This document shows positions 41,572-50,824 of a stretch of 64,000 nucleotides of DNA, piece by piece (the stretch's first letter is position 1; each line of letters opens with the position of its first letter). Under the pieces are notes generated by a model, which searched no databases, was not told where the DNA came from, and was given only the letters and a program-made list of their open reading frames with translations. A program made the position numbers and the translations under genes. This DNA comes from Candidatus Thiothrix putei. GTDB lineage: Bacteria; Pseudomonadota; Gammaproteobacteria; Thiotrichales; Thiotrichaceae. The stretch is from NCBI GenBank assembly GCA_029972225.1, contig CP124756.1:1160001-1224000 (forward strand), in the 5' to 3' direction.

Positions 41572-44004
41572 ATGACTGAAACTGCCTTGCAGGTCGCACC
41601 CGGCGATTGTTTCCATTGTGGGCAGCCGATTCCCCCCGGATCGCATTATTTTGTCCGCATTGACCACCAGCCGCGTGAGATGTGCTGCACGGGCTGTCAG
41701 GCAGTGGCGACGGCAATTGTCGAAAATAACCTCACTGATTATTACCGTTTCCGTACCGAAATCAGCGATAGACCTGATGATTTAGTGCCAGAAGCGCTGC
41801 GTCAGTTACAAGTGTACGATGCCCCTGAATTGCAGAAATCCTTTGTGCGTGAGACGGGTACAAATATCCGCGAAGCCTCGCTAATTCTGGAAGGCATTGT
41901 CTGTGCTGCTTGTGTTTGGCTCAATGAGCATCACGTCAAGCAACTCGATGGGGTGCTGGATTTCCGCATCAACTATTCCACCCACCGCGCTACCTTGAAA
42001 TGGGATAATGAACGCTTGCATTTGAGCCAAGTGTTGCAAGCTATTTCCGAAATCGGTTATCACGCCCACCCCTTTGATCCCGGTCGGCTTGAATCCCTGC
42101 AAAAAAAAGAAAAATCCGCTGCGTTGCGCCGCATTGCGATCGCGGGTTTGGGCATGATGCAGGTGATGATGATTGCGGTGGCCATGTATATCGGTGCGGT
42201 ATCGGATATGGATACCGGAATGCGCGATTTTTTGCGCTGGATTAGTCTGGTGATGACCACGCCTGTGGTGTTTTATTCTGCAAGGGTGTTTTTCAGCTCG
42301 GCTTGGCGTGATTTGCGGCGCGGGCGCTTTGGCATGGATGTGCCAGTATCATTGGCAATCGCGATTGCGTTTACTGCCAGTGTTTGGGCAACATTCACGG
42401 GGGGCGGCGAGGTCTATTTTGACTCGGTGACGATGTTCACGTTTTTTCTGCTGACCGGTCGCTATTTGGAAATGGCAGCGCGGCATAAATCCGGTCAGGT
42501 GGCGGAGGAATTGGTACGCTTAATGCCTGCCACGGCAACGCGTTTGCGTGATGGCGAACAGGAAGTGATTCCGGTCAGTCAGCTTGAACTGGGTGATCAG
42601 GTGTTGATCAAACCGGGCGAGGTCGTACCAGCGGATGGTGTCGTTACCGATGGTACGAGTAGCACCAATGAATCGTTACTGACGGGTGAAAGTTTGCCTT
42701 GCCACAAACAATGTGGCGATGCGTTGGTCGGCGGTACGGTGAATATGGAAAGCCCGTTGACGATGCGCGTCGATAAAGTCGGCGACAGTACCGTGCTGGC
42801 GGCCATCATCCGTTTACTGGAACGGGCGCAAGCCGAAAAACCGGAATTGGCACGCTTGGCGGAAAAAGTGGCTTCGCGCTTTGTGCCGCTGATTTTAGTG
42901 ACAGCTTTGGCAGTGTTTGCTTGGTGGTATCAACACCAACCCACGGAAGCGTTTTGGATTGCGTTGTCTGTATTGGTGATTACTTGCCCGTGTGCTTTCT
43001 CCTTGGCAACGCCAGCCGCTTTGACTGCTGCCACAGGTTTACTCACGTCTAAAGGTGTGTTGACGACCCGTGGTCATGCTTTGGAAACTTTGGCGCGAAT
43101 CAATCACATTATTTTTGATAAAACCGGCACGCTTACGCACGGGCATTTGGAAGTGGTTGACGTGCAAACCTTGGGCGCTGATTCAACCGCCGTATGCCAG
43201 CAACTAGCGGCTGGGCTGGAAATGGCTTCAGAACACCCGGTTGCTCACGCGATTGTACGTCTGAGTGATAGCCCTGCCAGTGTCGTTGATCTGACGGCAG
43301 AATCTGGGCGCGGCGTGAAAGGCGTGTATGCAGGCAAGCATTACCGTATTGGTACGCACGCATTTGTCGAAGAATTGACGGGCTGTCAATTGCCTGAGAA
43401 AGTGTCAGCCGCTGGTGAGCGTTCACAAATTTTTCTCGGCTCAGACGCTGGCTGGTTAGCGGTGTTTAGCCTTGCGGATCAGTTACGCGCTGAAGCGGCA
43501 CAAATGGTGGCAGAGTTGCAAGCCATGGGGGTCACAGTGACCTTACTCAGTGGTGATTCCCCGAACGTTGTGGCAGCGGTTGCGCAGCAATTGGGTATTG
43601 CTCATGCACACGGTGGTCAATTGCCAGATGCCAAGTTAGCGTATTTGCGTGATTTGCAAGCTCAAGGCGCGGTAGTGGCAATGGTCGGCGATGGGGTGAA
43701 TGATGCCCCTGTGTTGGCGGGTGCACCCGTGTCGATTGCGATGGGCAGTGGCTCACAATTGGCGCAAGCCAGTGCCGATATGGTGTTATTGTCAGAAAAT
43801 TTGCGGCAGCTACCGTTTGCTGTGCGTACTGCGCGGCGGATGCAAACCATCATAAAACAGAACTTTTTATGGACGATTGCCTATAATCTGGTGGCGATTC
43901 CTTTGGCGGCGACCGGCATGATTGCGCCATGGATGGCAGCAATTGGCATGTCAGCAAGTTCTTTAGTGGTGGTGCTTAATTCATTACGCCTGAAAAATGA
44001 GTAA
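41572..44004 (+). CDS. ccoI: Copper-exporting P-type ATPase for cbb3 oxidase (CcoI/FixI)
   Basis: 810 residues. The N-terminus has a Cys-rich zinc-ribbon-like region (CFHCGQPIPPG, CCTGCQAV) and one heavy-metal-associated domain (VCAACVWLNEHHV, CxxC). The P-type core shows TGES, CPC in VITCPCAFSLATPAALTA (the copper site), phosphorylation site DKTGTLTHG, SEHPVAHAI and GDGVNDAPVLAGAPVSIAM. It pumps copper towards the periplasm for the oxidase active site. The ATG follows a GAG-containing ribosome-binding site; downstream is ccoS. Confidence 0.95.
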   Translation: MTETALQVAPGDCFHCGQPIPPGSHYFVRIDHQPREMCCTGCQAVATAIVENNLTDYYRFRTEISDRPDDLVPEALRQLQVYDAPELQKSFVRETGTNIREASLILEGIVCAACVWLNEHHVKQLDGVLDFRINYSTHRATLKWDNERLHLSQVLQAISEIGYHAHPFDPGRLESLQKKEKSAALRRIAIAGLGMMQVMMIAVAMYIGAVSDMDTGMRDFLRWISLVMTTPVVFYSARVFFSSAWRDLRRGRFGMDVPVSLAIAIAFTASVWATFTGGGEVYFDSVTMFTFFLLTGRYLEMAARHKSGQVAEELVRLMPATATRLRDGEQEVIPVSQLELGDQVLIKPGEVVPADGVVTDGTSSTNESLLTGESLPCHKQCGDALVGGTVNMESPLTMRVDKVGDSTVLAAIIRLLERAQAEKPELARLAEKVASRFVPLILVTALAVFAWWYQHQPTEAFWIALSVLVITCPCAFSLATPAALTAATGLLTSKGVLTTRGHALETLARINHIIFDKTGTLTHGHLEVVDVQTLGADSTAVCQQLAAGLEMASEHPVAHAIVRLSDSPASVVDLTAESGRGVKGVYAGKHYRIGTHAFVEELTGCQLPEKVSAAGERSQIFLGSDAGWLAVFSLADQLRAEAAQMVAELQAMGVTVTLLSGDSPNVVAAVAQQLGIAHAHGGQLPDAKLAYLRDLQAQGAVVAMVGDGVNDAPVLAGAPVSIAMGSGSQLAQASADMVLLSENLRQLPFAVRTARRMQTIIKQNFLWTIAYNLVAIPLAATGMIAPWMAAIGMSASSLVVVLNSLRLKNE

Positions 44005-44044
44005 TTTCAGTCTATAATGTCATGTTTGGTTAGGATGCAATACG

Positions 44045-44257
44045 ATGGAAGCTTTATACCTACTGATTCCGATTGCACTCGGCGTAATGGTTGTGGTCGT
44101 CGTCGCCTTCATTTACACCGTTAAGAGTGGGCAGTATGACGATCTTGAAGGGCCTGCGCATCGTATTTTAATGGATGATGATGACCCACGGATTCCGGGT
44201 AATCAGTCTGCTACCCCTGTAAAGACTGACGATAAGATCAAGGAAAAAAATCCTTAG
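44045..44257 (+). CDS. ccoS: Cbb3 oxidase maturation protein CcoS
   Basis: 70 residues: [20 protein letters not shown] and [27 protein letters not shown], a single transmembrane segment followed by the classic CcoS signature [15 protein letters not shown]. It is the last gene of the maturation operon, 40 bp after ccoI. Confidence 0.95.
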   Translation: MEALYLLIPIALGVMVVVVVAFIYTVKSGQYDDLEGPAHRILMDDDDPRIPGNQSATPVKTDDKIKEKNP

Positions 44258-44538
44258 GGCTTTTGAGTACAAGAAATATAAGTGCGCCGCTTGTCGCCAC
44301 TTATCACCTCTACATCATTTTATTCATAAAGCTGAACATATCATTAACCATAATGCGAAAATTGTTCTATGCTATCTATAACAAAATCCTCTGGTAGCAA
44401 CTGGTAGGTTTTTTTGATAGATTTTTTTAAACATTGATCAGTAGTAAATATCCGGGAATGGATAACCGGAACAGGGATGGCAAGGATGGATTCTCTGTGG
44501 GGTTTGCTAGGACTGGTAATAGGAGAATAGGTAATCAT
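44258..44538. other. Intergenic region between ccoS and the LysR gene
   Basis: 281 bp. It holds an inverted repeat ATAAGTG ... CACTTAT at 44278-44304 that may end the cco transcript, and an AT-rich stretch with short poly-T runs likely to contain the LysR promoter. I see no coding sequence. Confidence 0.4.
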
Positions 44539-45447
44539 ATGGCTGATAGAAGATTACAAGTCTTTCATGCTGTTGCTCGGCTATTGAGCTTCACCAAGGC
44601 GGCAGAAGTGCTGCACATGACGCAACCGGCGGTCACATTTCAGATCCGTCAGTTGGAAGATCAGTTTGACACCCGTCTGTTTGACCGGACGCATAATCGC
44701 GTTTCCCTCACAGAAGCTGGGAAAATCACATTCGAGTACTCCGAGCGTATTTTCGAGCAATACAGCGAAATGGAAAATGCCATTCGTGAAATGACGAATG
44801 ACATCAGTGGTTCATTGACCATCGGTGCGAGCACGACCATTTCTGAATACATGCTGCCGTCATTGTTGGGTGAGTTCAATTCCAAAAACCCGGATGTCAG
44901 ATTGCGTCTGCGTGTTTCCAATACTGAGGGCATTGTTTCCATGGTGGAAAACAACGTCATTGACCTTGGTGTTGTCGAAGGTATGGTCAATAACAAAAAC
45001 CTGTTGGTAGAAGTCTGCCGTCAGGATGAGTTGGTGCTGATCGTTCCGCCGACGCACGCACTGGCGAGCAAAGCAGCGGTTAAACTGAAAGATGTGTTGG
45101 AATACCCGTTCATCTGCCGTGAAGAAGGTTCAGGCACACGTGAAGTGGTTCTCGACTACCTGTATGCCTTAGGCATGGACAAACACGCGATGAATGCTTG
45201 TTTGGAACTGGGTAGCCCAGAAGCGGTAAAAGGTGCAGTTGAAGCAGGCATGGGTGTTTCCATTGTCTCTAGTGCTAGCATCGGTAAAGAACTGAAACTC
45301 GGTTCACTGGTTGCTATCCCGCTTGATCCGCCACTGACTCGTGACTTCTCTTTTGTGCGCCAGCGTCAAAAGTTCAAAGTCCGTGCGATGGAAGAGCTGC
45401 TGGAGTTTGCACGCAGTTATTGCGAAAACCTCAAAAAGCAGAAATAA
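44539..45447 (+). CDS. LysR-family transcriptional regulator
   Basis: 302 residues: N-terminal winged HTH (LQVFHAVARLLSFTKAAEVLHMTQPAVTFQIRQLEDQFDTRLFDRTHNRVSLTEAG) and a C-terminal periplasmic-binding-like effector domain (GSLTIGASTTISEYMLPSLLGEF ... GSPEAVKGAVEAGMGVSIVS). The ATG at 44539 has a Shine-Dalgarno-like AGGAGAATAGG; the frame is open upstream but non-homologous. It looks closest to the CysL/CbbR-type branch. The target is not evident from neighbours. Confidence 0.9.
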   Translation: MADRRLQVFHAVARLLSFTKAAEVLHMTQPAVTFQIRQLEDQFDTRLFDRTHNRVSLTEAGKITFEYSERIFEQYSEMENAIREMTNDISGSLTIGASTTISEYMLPSLLGEFNSKNPDVRLRLRVSNTEGIVSMVENNVIDLGVVEGMVNNKNLLVEVCRQDELVLIVPPTHALASKAAVKLKDVLEYPFICREEGSGTREVVLDYLYALGMDKHAMNACLELGSPEAVKGAVEAGMGVSIVSSASIGKELKLGSLVAIPLDPPLTRDFSFVRQRQKFKVRAMEELLEFARSYCENLKKQK

Positions 45448-45494
45448 AATCCGCATTGGGTGCAGCGTGACGCGCTGTACCCCGGATTATTTGC

Positions 45495-45905
45495 ATGACA
45501 CAGGAAACCCCCATGTTACCCGGTATGCCACAATCAACCGGCTCTGCCGAAGAAAAGCGTCTTCGCAAGCTATACCGCGACATGAGTTCAAACGATCAGG
45601 CAACCCTGCTGCGGTTCGCCGAGTTTCTCGCAGGCTCACCTACGCCTGAGTCTGAACCCATGACCGAATTTCCCACCCCCGAAGCTATTCCACGCCCCGA
45701 ACAGGAAAATGTGGTCAAAGCGATTAAGCGTTTGACGGCTACTTACCCGATGATTCCGCGTGAGCGTTTATTGAATGAAACCTCTAGCCTGATGACCGCG
45801 CATGTGATTCATGGCAAGTCAGCGACGGTGGTAATTGATGAACTGGAAGTGATGTTTGCACAGCATTACACCACGCTGAAGACTGAATTCGAGCAAAAAG
45901 CGTAG
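45495..45905 (+). CDS. Conserved hypothetical protein, 136 residues
   Basis: A soluble, helical, Pro-rich protein in the middle: LRKLYRDMSSNDQATLLRFAEFLAG, a linker with several TPE/PRPE, then VVKAIKRLTATYPMIPRERLLNETSSLMTAHVIHGKSATVVIDELEVMFAQHY. I do not recognise a named family. It lies 47 bp after the LysR gene and is probably co-transcribed. The TAG stop is provided by the first bases of a REP element. Confidence 0.65.
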   Translation: MTQETPMLPGMPQSTGSAEEKRLRKLYRDMSSNDQATLLRFAEFLAGSPTPESEPMTEFPTPEAIPRPEQENVVKAIKRLTATYPMIPRERLLNETSSLMTAHVIHGKSATVVIDELEVMFAQHYTTLKTEFEQKA

Positions 45906-45976
45906 GTCGGGCTTCAGCCCGACATTTCCGTAATAGCAAGCATTCACGCTGATTGTCGGACTAAAGTCCGACCTAC
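45902..45976. repeat. REP/BIME-type repeat pair overlapping two stop codons
   Basis: GTAGGTCGGG-CTTCAG-CCCGACA (45902-45924) and its inverted partner TGTCGGACTAAAGTCCGACC followed by TAC (45954-45976), separated by 29 bp. Each has an inner GC-rich hairpin. The GTAG head supplies the TAG stop of the 45495 gene on one strand and of uvrB on the other. Confidence 0.85.
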
Positions 45977-47994
45977 TCCAGCCCGAAGACTCGCGCGCGG
46001 ATGTGTCCAATCTGATCACGGACTGAGGCTGCTTGTTCAAACTCCAGATTTTTGGCGTGCTGGAACATTTTTTCTTCCAGCTTTTTGATCTGCTTAATGG
46101 CTTGATCGGGCGTTAAGCTGCGGTATTCAGCCGCTTCTTCTGCTACTTTCTTTTCGCCGCGTGTTTTGCCTTTGCCCTTGGTGGCATTGGCGTAAGCGCC
46201 TTCCATGACATCGGCAATGCGCTTGCGAATGGTTTGCGGGGTAATCCCCTGCGCTTCATTGTGGGCAAGCTGTTTGGCGCGGCGGCGGCTGGTTTCATCC
46301 ATTGCTTTGCGCATGGAATCGGTGATTTTATCGGCGTACAAAATCGCTTTTCCTTCGGCATTGCGGGCGGCGCGTCCGATGGTTTGAATCAGGGAGCGCT
46401 CGGAACGCAGGAAACCTTCTTTGTCAGCATCCAGAATCGCCACTAGTGAAACTTCTGGTATATCAAGACCTTCCCGCAGCAAGTTAATGCCAATTAATGC
46501 ATCGAACTCGCCTTTGCGCAAGTCGCGGATGATTTCGACGCGCTCTACGGTGTCGATGTCGGAGTGCAGGTAGCGCACCTTGATATTGTGTTCCATCAGG
46601 TAATCGGTGAGGTCTTCCGCCATGCGCTTGGTCAGGGTTGTGACCAGTACGCGCTCATTACGTTTGGCGCGTTCGCTGATTTCGGACATGACGTTATCGA
46701 CTTGCGAAATGATCGGGCGAATTTCCACTTCGGGGTCAACGAGTCCAGTCGGGCGCACCACTTGTTCGGCGATATTGTCGGAATGTTCCAGCTCGTATGT
46801 GCCGGGGGTGGCGGAAACGTGGATGGCTTGCGGAATCAGTTTCTCGAATTCGTCAAAGCGCAGCGGGCGGTTGTCGAGTGCCGAGGGCAGGCGGAAACCG
46901 TAATCGACCAGTGTGCTTTTGCGGGAATAGTCGCCTTTGTACATGCCGCCGAATTGCGGGATGGTGACGTGGGCTTCGTCGATAAACACGATAGCATTGC
47001 GTGGCAGGTAATCGAACAGACACGGCGGTGGTTCACCCGCAGGGCGTTTCGAGAGGTAGCGCGAATAGTTTTCGATGCCGGAACAGTAGCCGGTTTCGAC
47101 GATCATTTCGATGTCGTATTGGGTACGCTGTTCGAGGCGTTGCGCTTCCACTAAGCGGTCGTTTTCGCGCAAGACTTTGAGGCGCTCTTTGAGTTCGGCT
47201 TTGATGTGGTCGATGGCGGCTAACAGCACTTCGCGTGGGGTGACGTAGTGCGTTTTCGGGTAAACCGTGAGGCGTGGCACGCGGCGCAGCACTTCGCCCG
47301 TCAGCGGGTCGAAATAGCTGAGGTTTTCGATTTCATCGTCGAAGAGTTCGATGCGAATCGCTTCTTTGTCGGATTCGGCAGGATGCACGTCGATGACTTC
47401 GCCGCGTACCCGAAACGTACCGCGTTGCAGGTCGAGGTCGTTGCGGGTGTATTGCATTTCGGCGAGGCGACGCAGCAGGGTGCGTTGGTCGATACGGTCG
47501 CCGCGCACCAGAATCAGCAGCATTTTCAAATACGATTCGGGGTCGCCCAGACCGTAAATGGATGAAACCGTGGCGATAATAATGACATCTTTGCGCTCGA
47601 ACAGGTTGCGGGTGGCAGACAGGCGCATTTGTTCGATGTGGTCATTGATGGCGGAATCTTTTTCGATGTACACGTCTTTGGACGGCACATACGCTTCCGG
47701 CTGGTAATAATCGAAGTACGAAACGAAGTATTCCACCGCATTGTTGGGGAAGAATTCTTTCATTTCGCCGTAAAGCTGTGCCGCCAGCGTTTTATTGTGT
47801 ACCAGAATAATCGCGGGGCGCTGGGTTTGCTGGATGATATTCGCCATCGTGAAGGTTTTGCCCGAACCGGTCACGCCCAGCAAGGTTTGGTGCAGCAAGC
47901 CGTCGTTTAAGCCATTGACCAGCGAGCGAATCGCTTCCGGTTGGTCGCCAGCGGGCTGGTAGGTGGTGTGGATCTGGAAGGTTTGTTCCGTCAT
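45973..47994 (-). CDS. uvrB: Excinuclease ABC subunit B
   Basis: The damage-verifying helicase of nucleotide excision repair. 673 residues from ATG 47994 ([22 protein letters not shown]); a GTG five codons upstream (48009) is possible, but the ATG has the better AGGCATCCTCC context. Visible are Walker [11 protein letters not shown], the beta-hairpin region [12 protein letters not shown], the helicase motifs IDEAH, TATPGTYE-like [37 protein letters not shown] and QTIGRAARN, and a C-terminal UVR motif ([24 protein letters not shown]). Complete and normal. Confidence 0.97.
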   Translation of the reverse strand: MTEQTFQIHTTYQPAGDQPEAIRSLVNGLNDGLLHQTLLGVTGSGKTFTMANIIQQTQRPAIILVHNKTLAAQLYGEMKEFFPNNAVEYFVSYFDYYQPEAYVPSKDVYIEKDSAINDHIEQMRLSATRNLFERKDVIIIATVSSIYGLGDPESYLKMLLILVRGDRIDQRTLLRRLAEMQYTRNDLDLQRGTFRVRGEVIDVHPAESDKEAIRIELFDDEIENLSYFDPLTGEVLRRVPRLTVYPKTHYVTPREVLLAAIDHIKAELKERLKVLRENDRLVEAQRLEQRTQYDIEMIVETGYCSGIENYSRYLSKRPAGEPPPCLFDYLPRNAIVFIDEAHVTIPQFGGMYKGDYSRKSTLVDYGFRLPSALDNRPLRFDEFEKLIPQAIHVSATPGTYELEHSDNIAEQVVRPTGLVDPEVEIRPIISQVDNVMSEISERAKRNERVLVTTLTKRMAEDLTDYLMEHNIKVRYLHSDIDTVERVEIIRDLRKGEFDALIGINLLREGLDIPEVSLVAILDADKEGFLRSERSLIQTIGRAARNAEGKAILYADKITDSMRKAMDETSRRRAKQLAHNEAQGITPQTIRKRIADVMEGAYANATKGKGKTRGEKKVAEEAAEYRSLTPDQAIKQIKKLEEKMFQHAKNLEFEQAASVRDQIGHIRARVFGLE

Positions 47995-48122
47995 GGAGGA
48001 TGCCTGCACAATCGTGACTGAGCATCAAGCCTAGTCAATACATTGAGAAATGGCAATTGACACCTCTACGAATACCCTCTACTTTCGAGTGAGTCTAAGC
48101 AAAATAATGAGGAGTAGAGCGT

Positions 48123-49232
48123 ATGAAATGCCGTGCAGCCGTGGCGTGGGAGCCAAAAAAACCACTGGTGATTGAAGAGATTGAAGTTGAAAAGCCGCGT
48201 GAAGGCGAAGTCCTGTTGCGGGTGGTGGCTTCGGGCGTGTGTCATACCGATGCTTTTACCTTGTCCGGCGATGATCCTGAAGGCGCATTTCCGTGCATCC
48301 TCGGTCACGAAGGTGGATGTATTGTCGAAGAATGCGGCCCTGGGGTGAAAAACCTTAAACCGGGCGATCATGTTATCCCGCTATACATCCCTGAATGCGG
48401 TGAATGTGAATATTGTCATTCCACCAAATCGAATTTGTGCCAATCCATCGCTTCGACGGTGTGGACGGGTTACATGCCAGACCATACGCGCCGTTTTACC
48501 TGCAAAGGGCAGCCGATTTATCACTACATGGGCTGTTCCACGTTCTCGGAATACACGGTTGTGCCGGAAATTGCGTTGGCAAAAATCAACCCTGCTGCAC
48601 CCTTGGACAAGGTGTGCTTGCTGGGTTGTGGCGTGACCACAGGCATTGGCGCGGTGCTGAATACGGCGAAAGTTGAGCCGGGTTCTACCGTGGCGGTGTT
48701 TGGTTTGGGCGGAATCGGCTTGTCGTGCATCCAAGGCGCGGTCATGGCGAAAGCAGGGCGCATTATTGCCATCGACATTAACCCCGGCAAGTGGGCAATG
48801 GCGCAAGCACTGGGCGCGACCGATTTTGTTAACCCCAAAGACGTGAACGGTTCGATCAGCGAATACATCAAGGAAATCACCAACGGTGGCGTGGATTATT
48901 CCTTCGAGTGCATCGGCAATGTCCACGTGATGCGCGATGCGTTGGAATGCACCCACATGGGTTGGGGCGTTTCCACGGTGATAGGGGTTGCGGGGGCTGG
49001 GCAGGAAATTGCTACCCGTCCGTTCAACCTTGTGGTGGGGCGTACTTGGAAAGGCACTGCCTTTGGCGGCGTGAAAGGGCGTACCGAATTGCCCGGTTAC
49101 GTGGAGCGTTACCTGAGCGGCGAAATCGAGCTGGATAGTATGGTTACGCACACCATGCCGCTGGATGACATCAACCGTGCGTTTGATTTGATGCACAGCG
49201 GCGAAAGCATCCGTTCCGTGATTATTTTCTAA
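48123..49232 (+). CDS. frmA: S-(hydroxymethyl)glutathione dehydrogenase (class III alcohol dehydrogenase)
   Basis: Oxidises S-hydroxymethylglutathione, formed from formaldehyde and glutathione, with NAD. 369 residues: catalytic zinc ligands in [28 protein letters not shown], structural zinc [15 protein letters not shown], and nucleotide site [29 protein letters not shown]. The start [15 protein letters not shown] is standard, with AGGAG 10 nt upstream. It is followed 9 bp later by S-formylglutathione hydrolase, the next step in the pathway. Confidence 0.97.
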   Translation: MKCRAAVAWEPKKPLVIEEIEVEKPREGEVLLRVVASGVCHTDAFTLSGDDPEGAFPCILGHEGGCIVEECGPGVKNLKPGDHVIPLYIPECGECEYCHSTKSNLCQSIASTVWTGYMPDHTRRFTCKGQPIYHYMGCSTFSEYTVVPEIALAKINPAAPLDKVCLLGCGVTTGIGAVLNTAKVEPGSTVAVFGLGGIGLSCIQGAVMAKAGRIIAIDINPGKWAMAQALGATDFVNPKDVNGSISEYIKEITNGGVDYSFECIGNVHVMRDALECTHMGWGVSTVIGVAGAGQEIATRPFNLVVGRTWKGTAFGGVKGRTELPGYVERYLSGEIELDSMVTHTMPLDDINRAFDLMHSGESIRSVIIF

Positions 49233-49241
49233 GGATCGCGC

Positions 49242-50078
49242 ATGAAGCTGATTGAAAGTGTTAAAGAATTCGGTGGCTACCTCAACCGTTACACCCATTA
49301 TTCGGTGGCGTGCCATTGTGAGATGACGTTTTCGGTGTACTTGCCGCCACAGGCTGCGCACGGCAATGTGCCTGCGCTGTATTGGCTGTCGGGATTGACC
49401 TGTACCGATGATAATTTTCGGGTGAAGGCGGGTGCGCAACGTTACGCTGCCGAGCAGGGCATTGCGCTGATTATTCCTGATACCAGTCCGCGTGGTGATG
49501 ACGTGCCGGATGTGCCGGAACGTTATGATCTGGGGCAAGGTGCAGGATTCTATGTCAACGCGATTCAGCCGCCGTGGGATAAGCATTTCCGCATGTACGA
49601 TTATGTGGTGGAGGAATTGCCTCATTTGGTGGAGACGCATTTGCCGCTGATTCCGGGGGTGAAATCCATCAGCGGGCATTCGATGGGAGGGCACGGTGCA
49701 TTGATTGCCGCGCTGAAAAATCCCGATGCTTACCGTTCGGTGTCGGCGTTTGCGCCGATTTGCCACCCGCTGAATGGTGCGTGGGGTAAGGGCTGTTTCG
49801 CGGCGTATTTGGGTGAAAATGCCACGTTGTGGGAGGCGTATGATGCAACGTGCTTGGTGCAGGCGGGGGCGCATGTGCCGGAGATCTTGATTGATCAAGG
49901 CACGGCGGATGAGTTTCTGGTGGAGGGGCAATTGCTGCCGGAGGTGTTCCAAGCGGCTTGTTTGCAGGCTGAGCAGCCGTTGTCATTGCGGATGCAGGCG
50001 GGGTATGACCATAGCTACCATTTTATCGCTACGTTTATGGGTGAACATATTGCTTGGCACGCTAGGGCGTTAGTCTGA
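49242..50078 (+). CDS. fghA: S-formylglutathione hydrolase
   Basis: Hydrolyses S-formylglutathione to formate and glutathione, downstream of frmA. 278 residues: alpha/beta hydrolase with nucleophile motif ISGHSMGGHGALIAAL, SGLTCTDDNFRVKAGAQRYA near the N-terminus, Asp in LIDQGTADEFL and His in AGYDHSYHFIATF. The stop codon lies within the inverted repeat at 50077. Confidence 0.96.
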   Translation: MKLIESVKEFGGYLNRYTHYSVACHCEMTFSVYLPPQAAHGNVPALYWLSGLTCTDDNFRVKAGAQRYAAEQGIALIIPDTSPRGDDVPDVPERYDLGQGAGFYVNAIQPPWDKHFRMYDYVVEELPHLVETHLPLIPGVKSISGHSMGGHGALIAALKNPDAYRSVSAFAPICHPLNGAWGKGCFAAYLGENATLWEAYDATCLVQAGAHVPEILIDQGTADEFLVEGQLLPEVFQAACLQAEQPLSLRMQAGYDHSYHFIATFMGEHIAWHARALV

Positions 50079-50161
50079 ACTAGGATTTTCAAGATTAAAG
50101 GATTTCCATGATGGGCGCTCCGACTATCCTGCCCATCCTTTAATCCTAGAAATCCTAGTTC
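50077..50161. repeat. Long inverted repeat at the end of fghA
   Basis: GAACTAGGATTTTCAAGATT followed by AAAGGAT (50077-50103) faces its near-perfect complement (50135-50161), one or two mismatches in 27 bp, around a 31-base spacer. It resembles dispersed AGGATT...AAAGGATGG repeats seen in many bacterial genomes and may also end frmA-fghA and queE transcripts. Confidence 0.75.
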
Positions 50162-50182
50162 AAAACAAATGATGAAGACGAT

Positions 50183-50824
50183 TTAAGCTATCCCCAACCA
50201 CTTGTGGGTTTGCACACTCAACTTCCATTGCGGGTATTGCATACAATACGCAATCGCCGCTTTGGTGTTTTGCGCTTGTGCCGCTCCATCCATTGCTTGC
50301 AGGTAGAAATGCTGGAAATCCAGCCCTGCAAAGCGTTCTGGCATGGCGAGCGGCTGCGGGTATACCAACTTCAGTTCATTGCCATGCGTTAGTACGATCT
50401 CGCTGTCGGCTTTGGGGCTGACGCAGAGCCAGTCGATGCCTGCGGGGGCGGGTTTCGTGCCATTGGTTTCTACGGCAATCTCGAAGCCTTCTTGGTGTAA
50501 AGCGTCGATCAGGGCTTTATCCAATTGCAATAGCGGTTCGCCGCCGGTGAAGACGATGAAACGGTTCATGTCTTGTTTTACGCCGATCCACCATGCTTGA
50601 ATGATCGCCGCGACCAGTGCCTTGGCATCGCGGAATTTGCCGCCGTTGATCCCATCCACGCCTACAAAATCGGTGTCGCAGAAGTTGCACACGGCTTTGG
50701 CGCGGTCGGCTTCTAGCCCTGACCATAGGTTGCAGCCAGCGAAGCGGCAAAAGATGGCGGGGCGACCGGCGTGGAAGCCTTCGCCTTGCAGGGTGTAGAA
50801 AATTTCTTTGACGGAATAGGTCAT
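50183..50824 (-). CDS. queE: 7-carboxy-7-deazaguanine synthase
   Basis: A radical-SAM enzyme converting 6-carboxytetrahydropterin to 7-carboxy-7-deazaguanine in queuosine/preQ0 synthesis. 213 residues from ATG 50824 (MTYSVKEIFYTLQGEGFHAGRPAIFCRFAGCNLWSG). The cluster Cys lie in CRFAGCNLW...AVCNFCDTDF, an enlarged loop typical of QueE; FTGGEPLLQLD and ETNGT follow. The start overlaps the queD stop by 4 bp, so both steps are coupled. Confidence 0.94.
   Translation of the reverse strand: MTYSVKEIFYTLQGEGFHAGRPAIFCRFAGCNLWSGLEADRAKAVCNFCDTDFVGVDGINGGKFRDAKALVAAIIQAWWIGVKQDMNRFIVFTGGEPLLQLDKALIDALHQEGFEIAVETNGTKPAPAGIDWLCVSPKADSEIVLTHGNELKLVYPQPLAMPERFAGLDFQHFYLQAMDGAAQAQNTKAAIAYCMQYPQWKLSVQTHKWLGIA

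Noticed and set aside
48381-49952. A 523-codon minus-strand open frame opposite frmA-fghA
   Set aside because: The sense genes are unmistakable; the antisense protein is His/Arg-rich without motifs.
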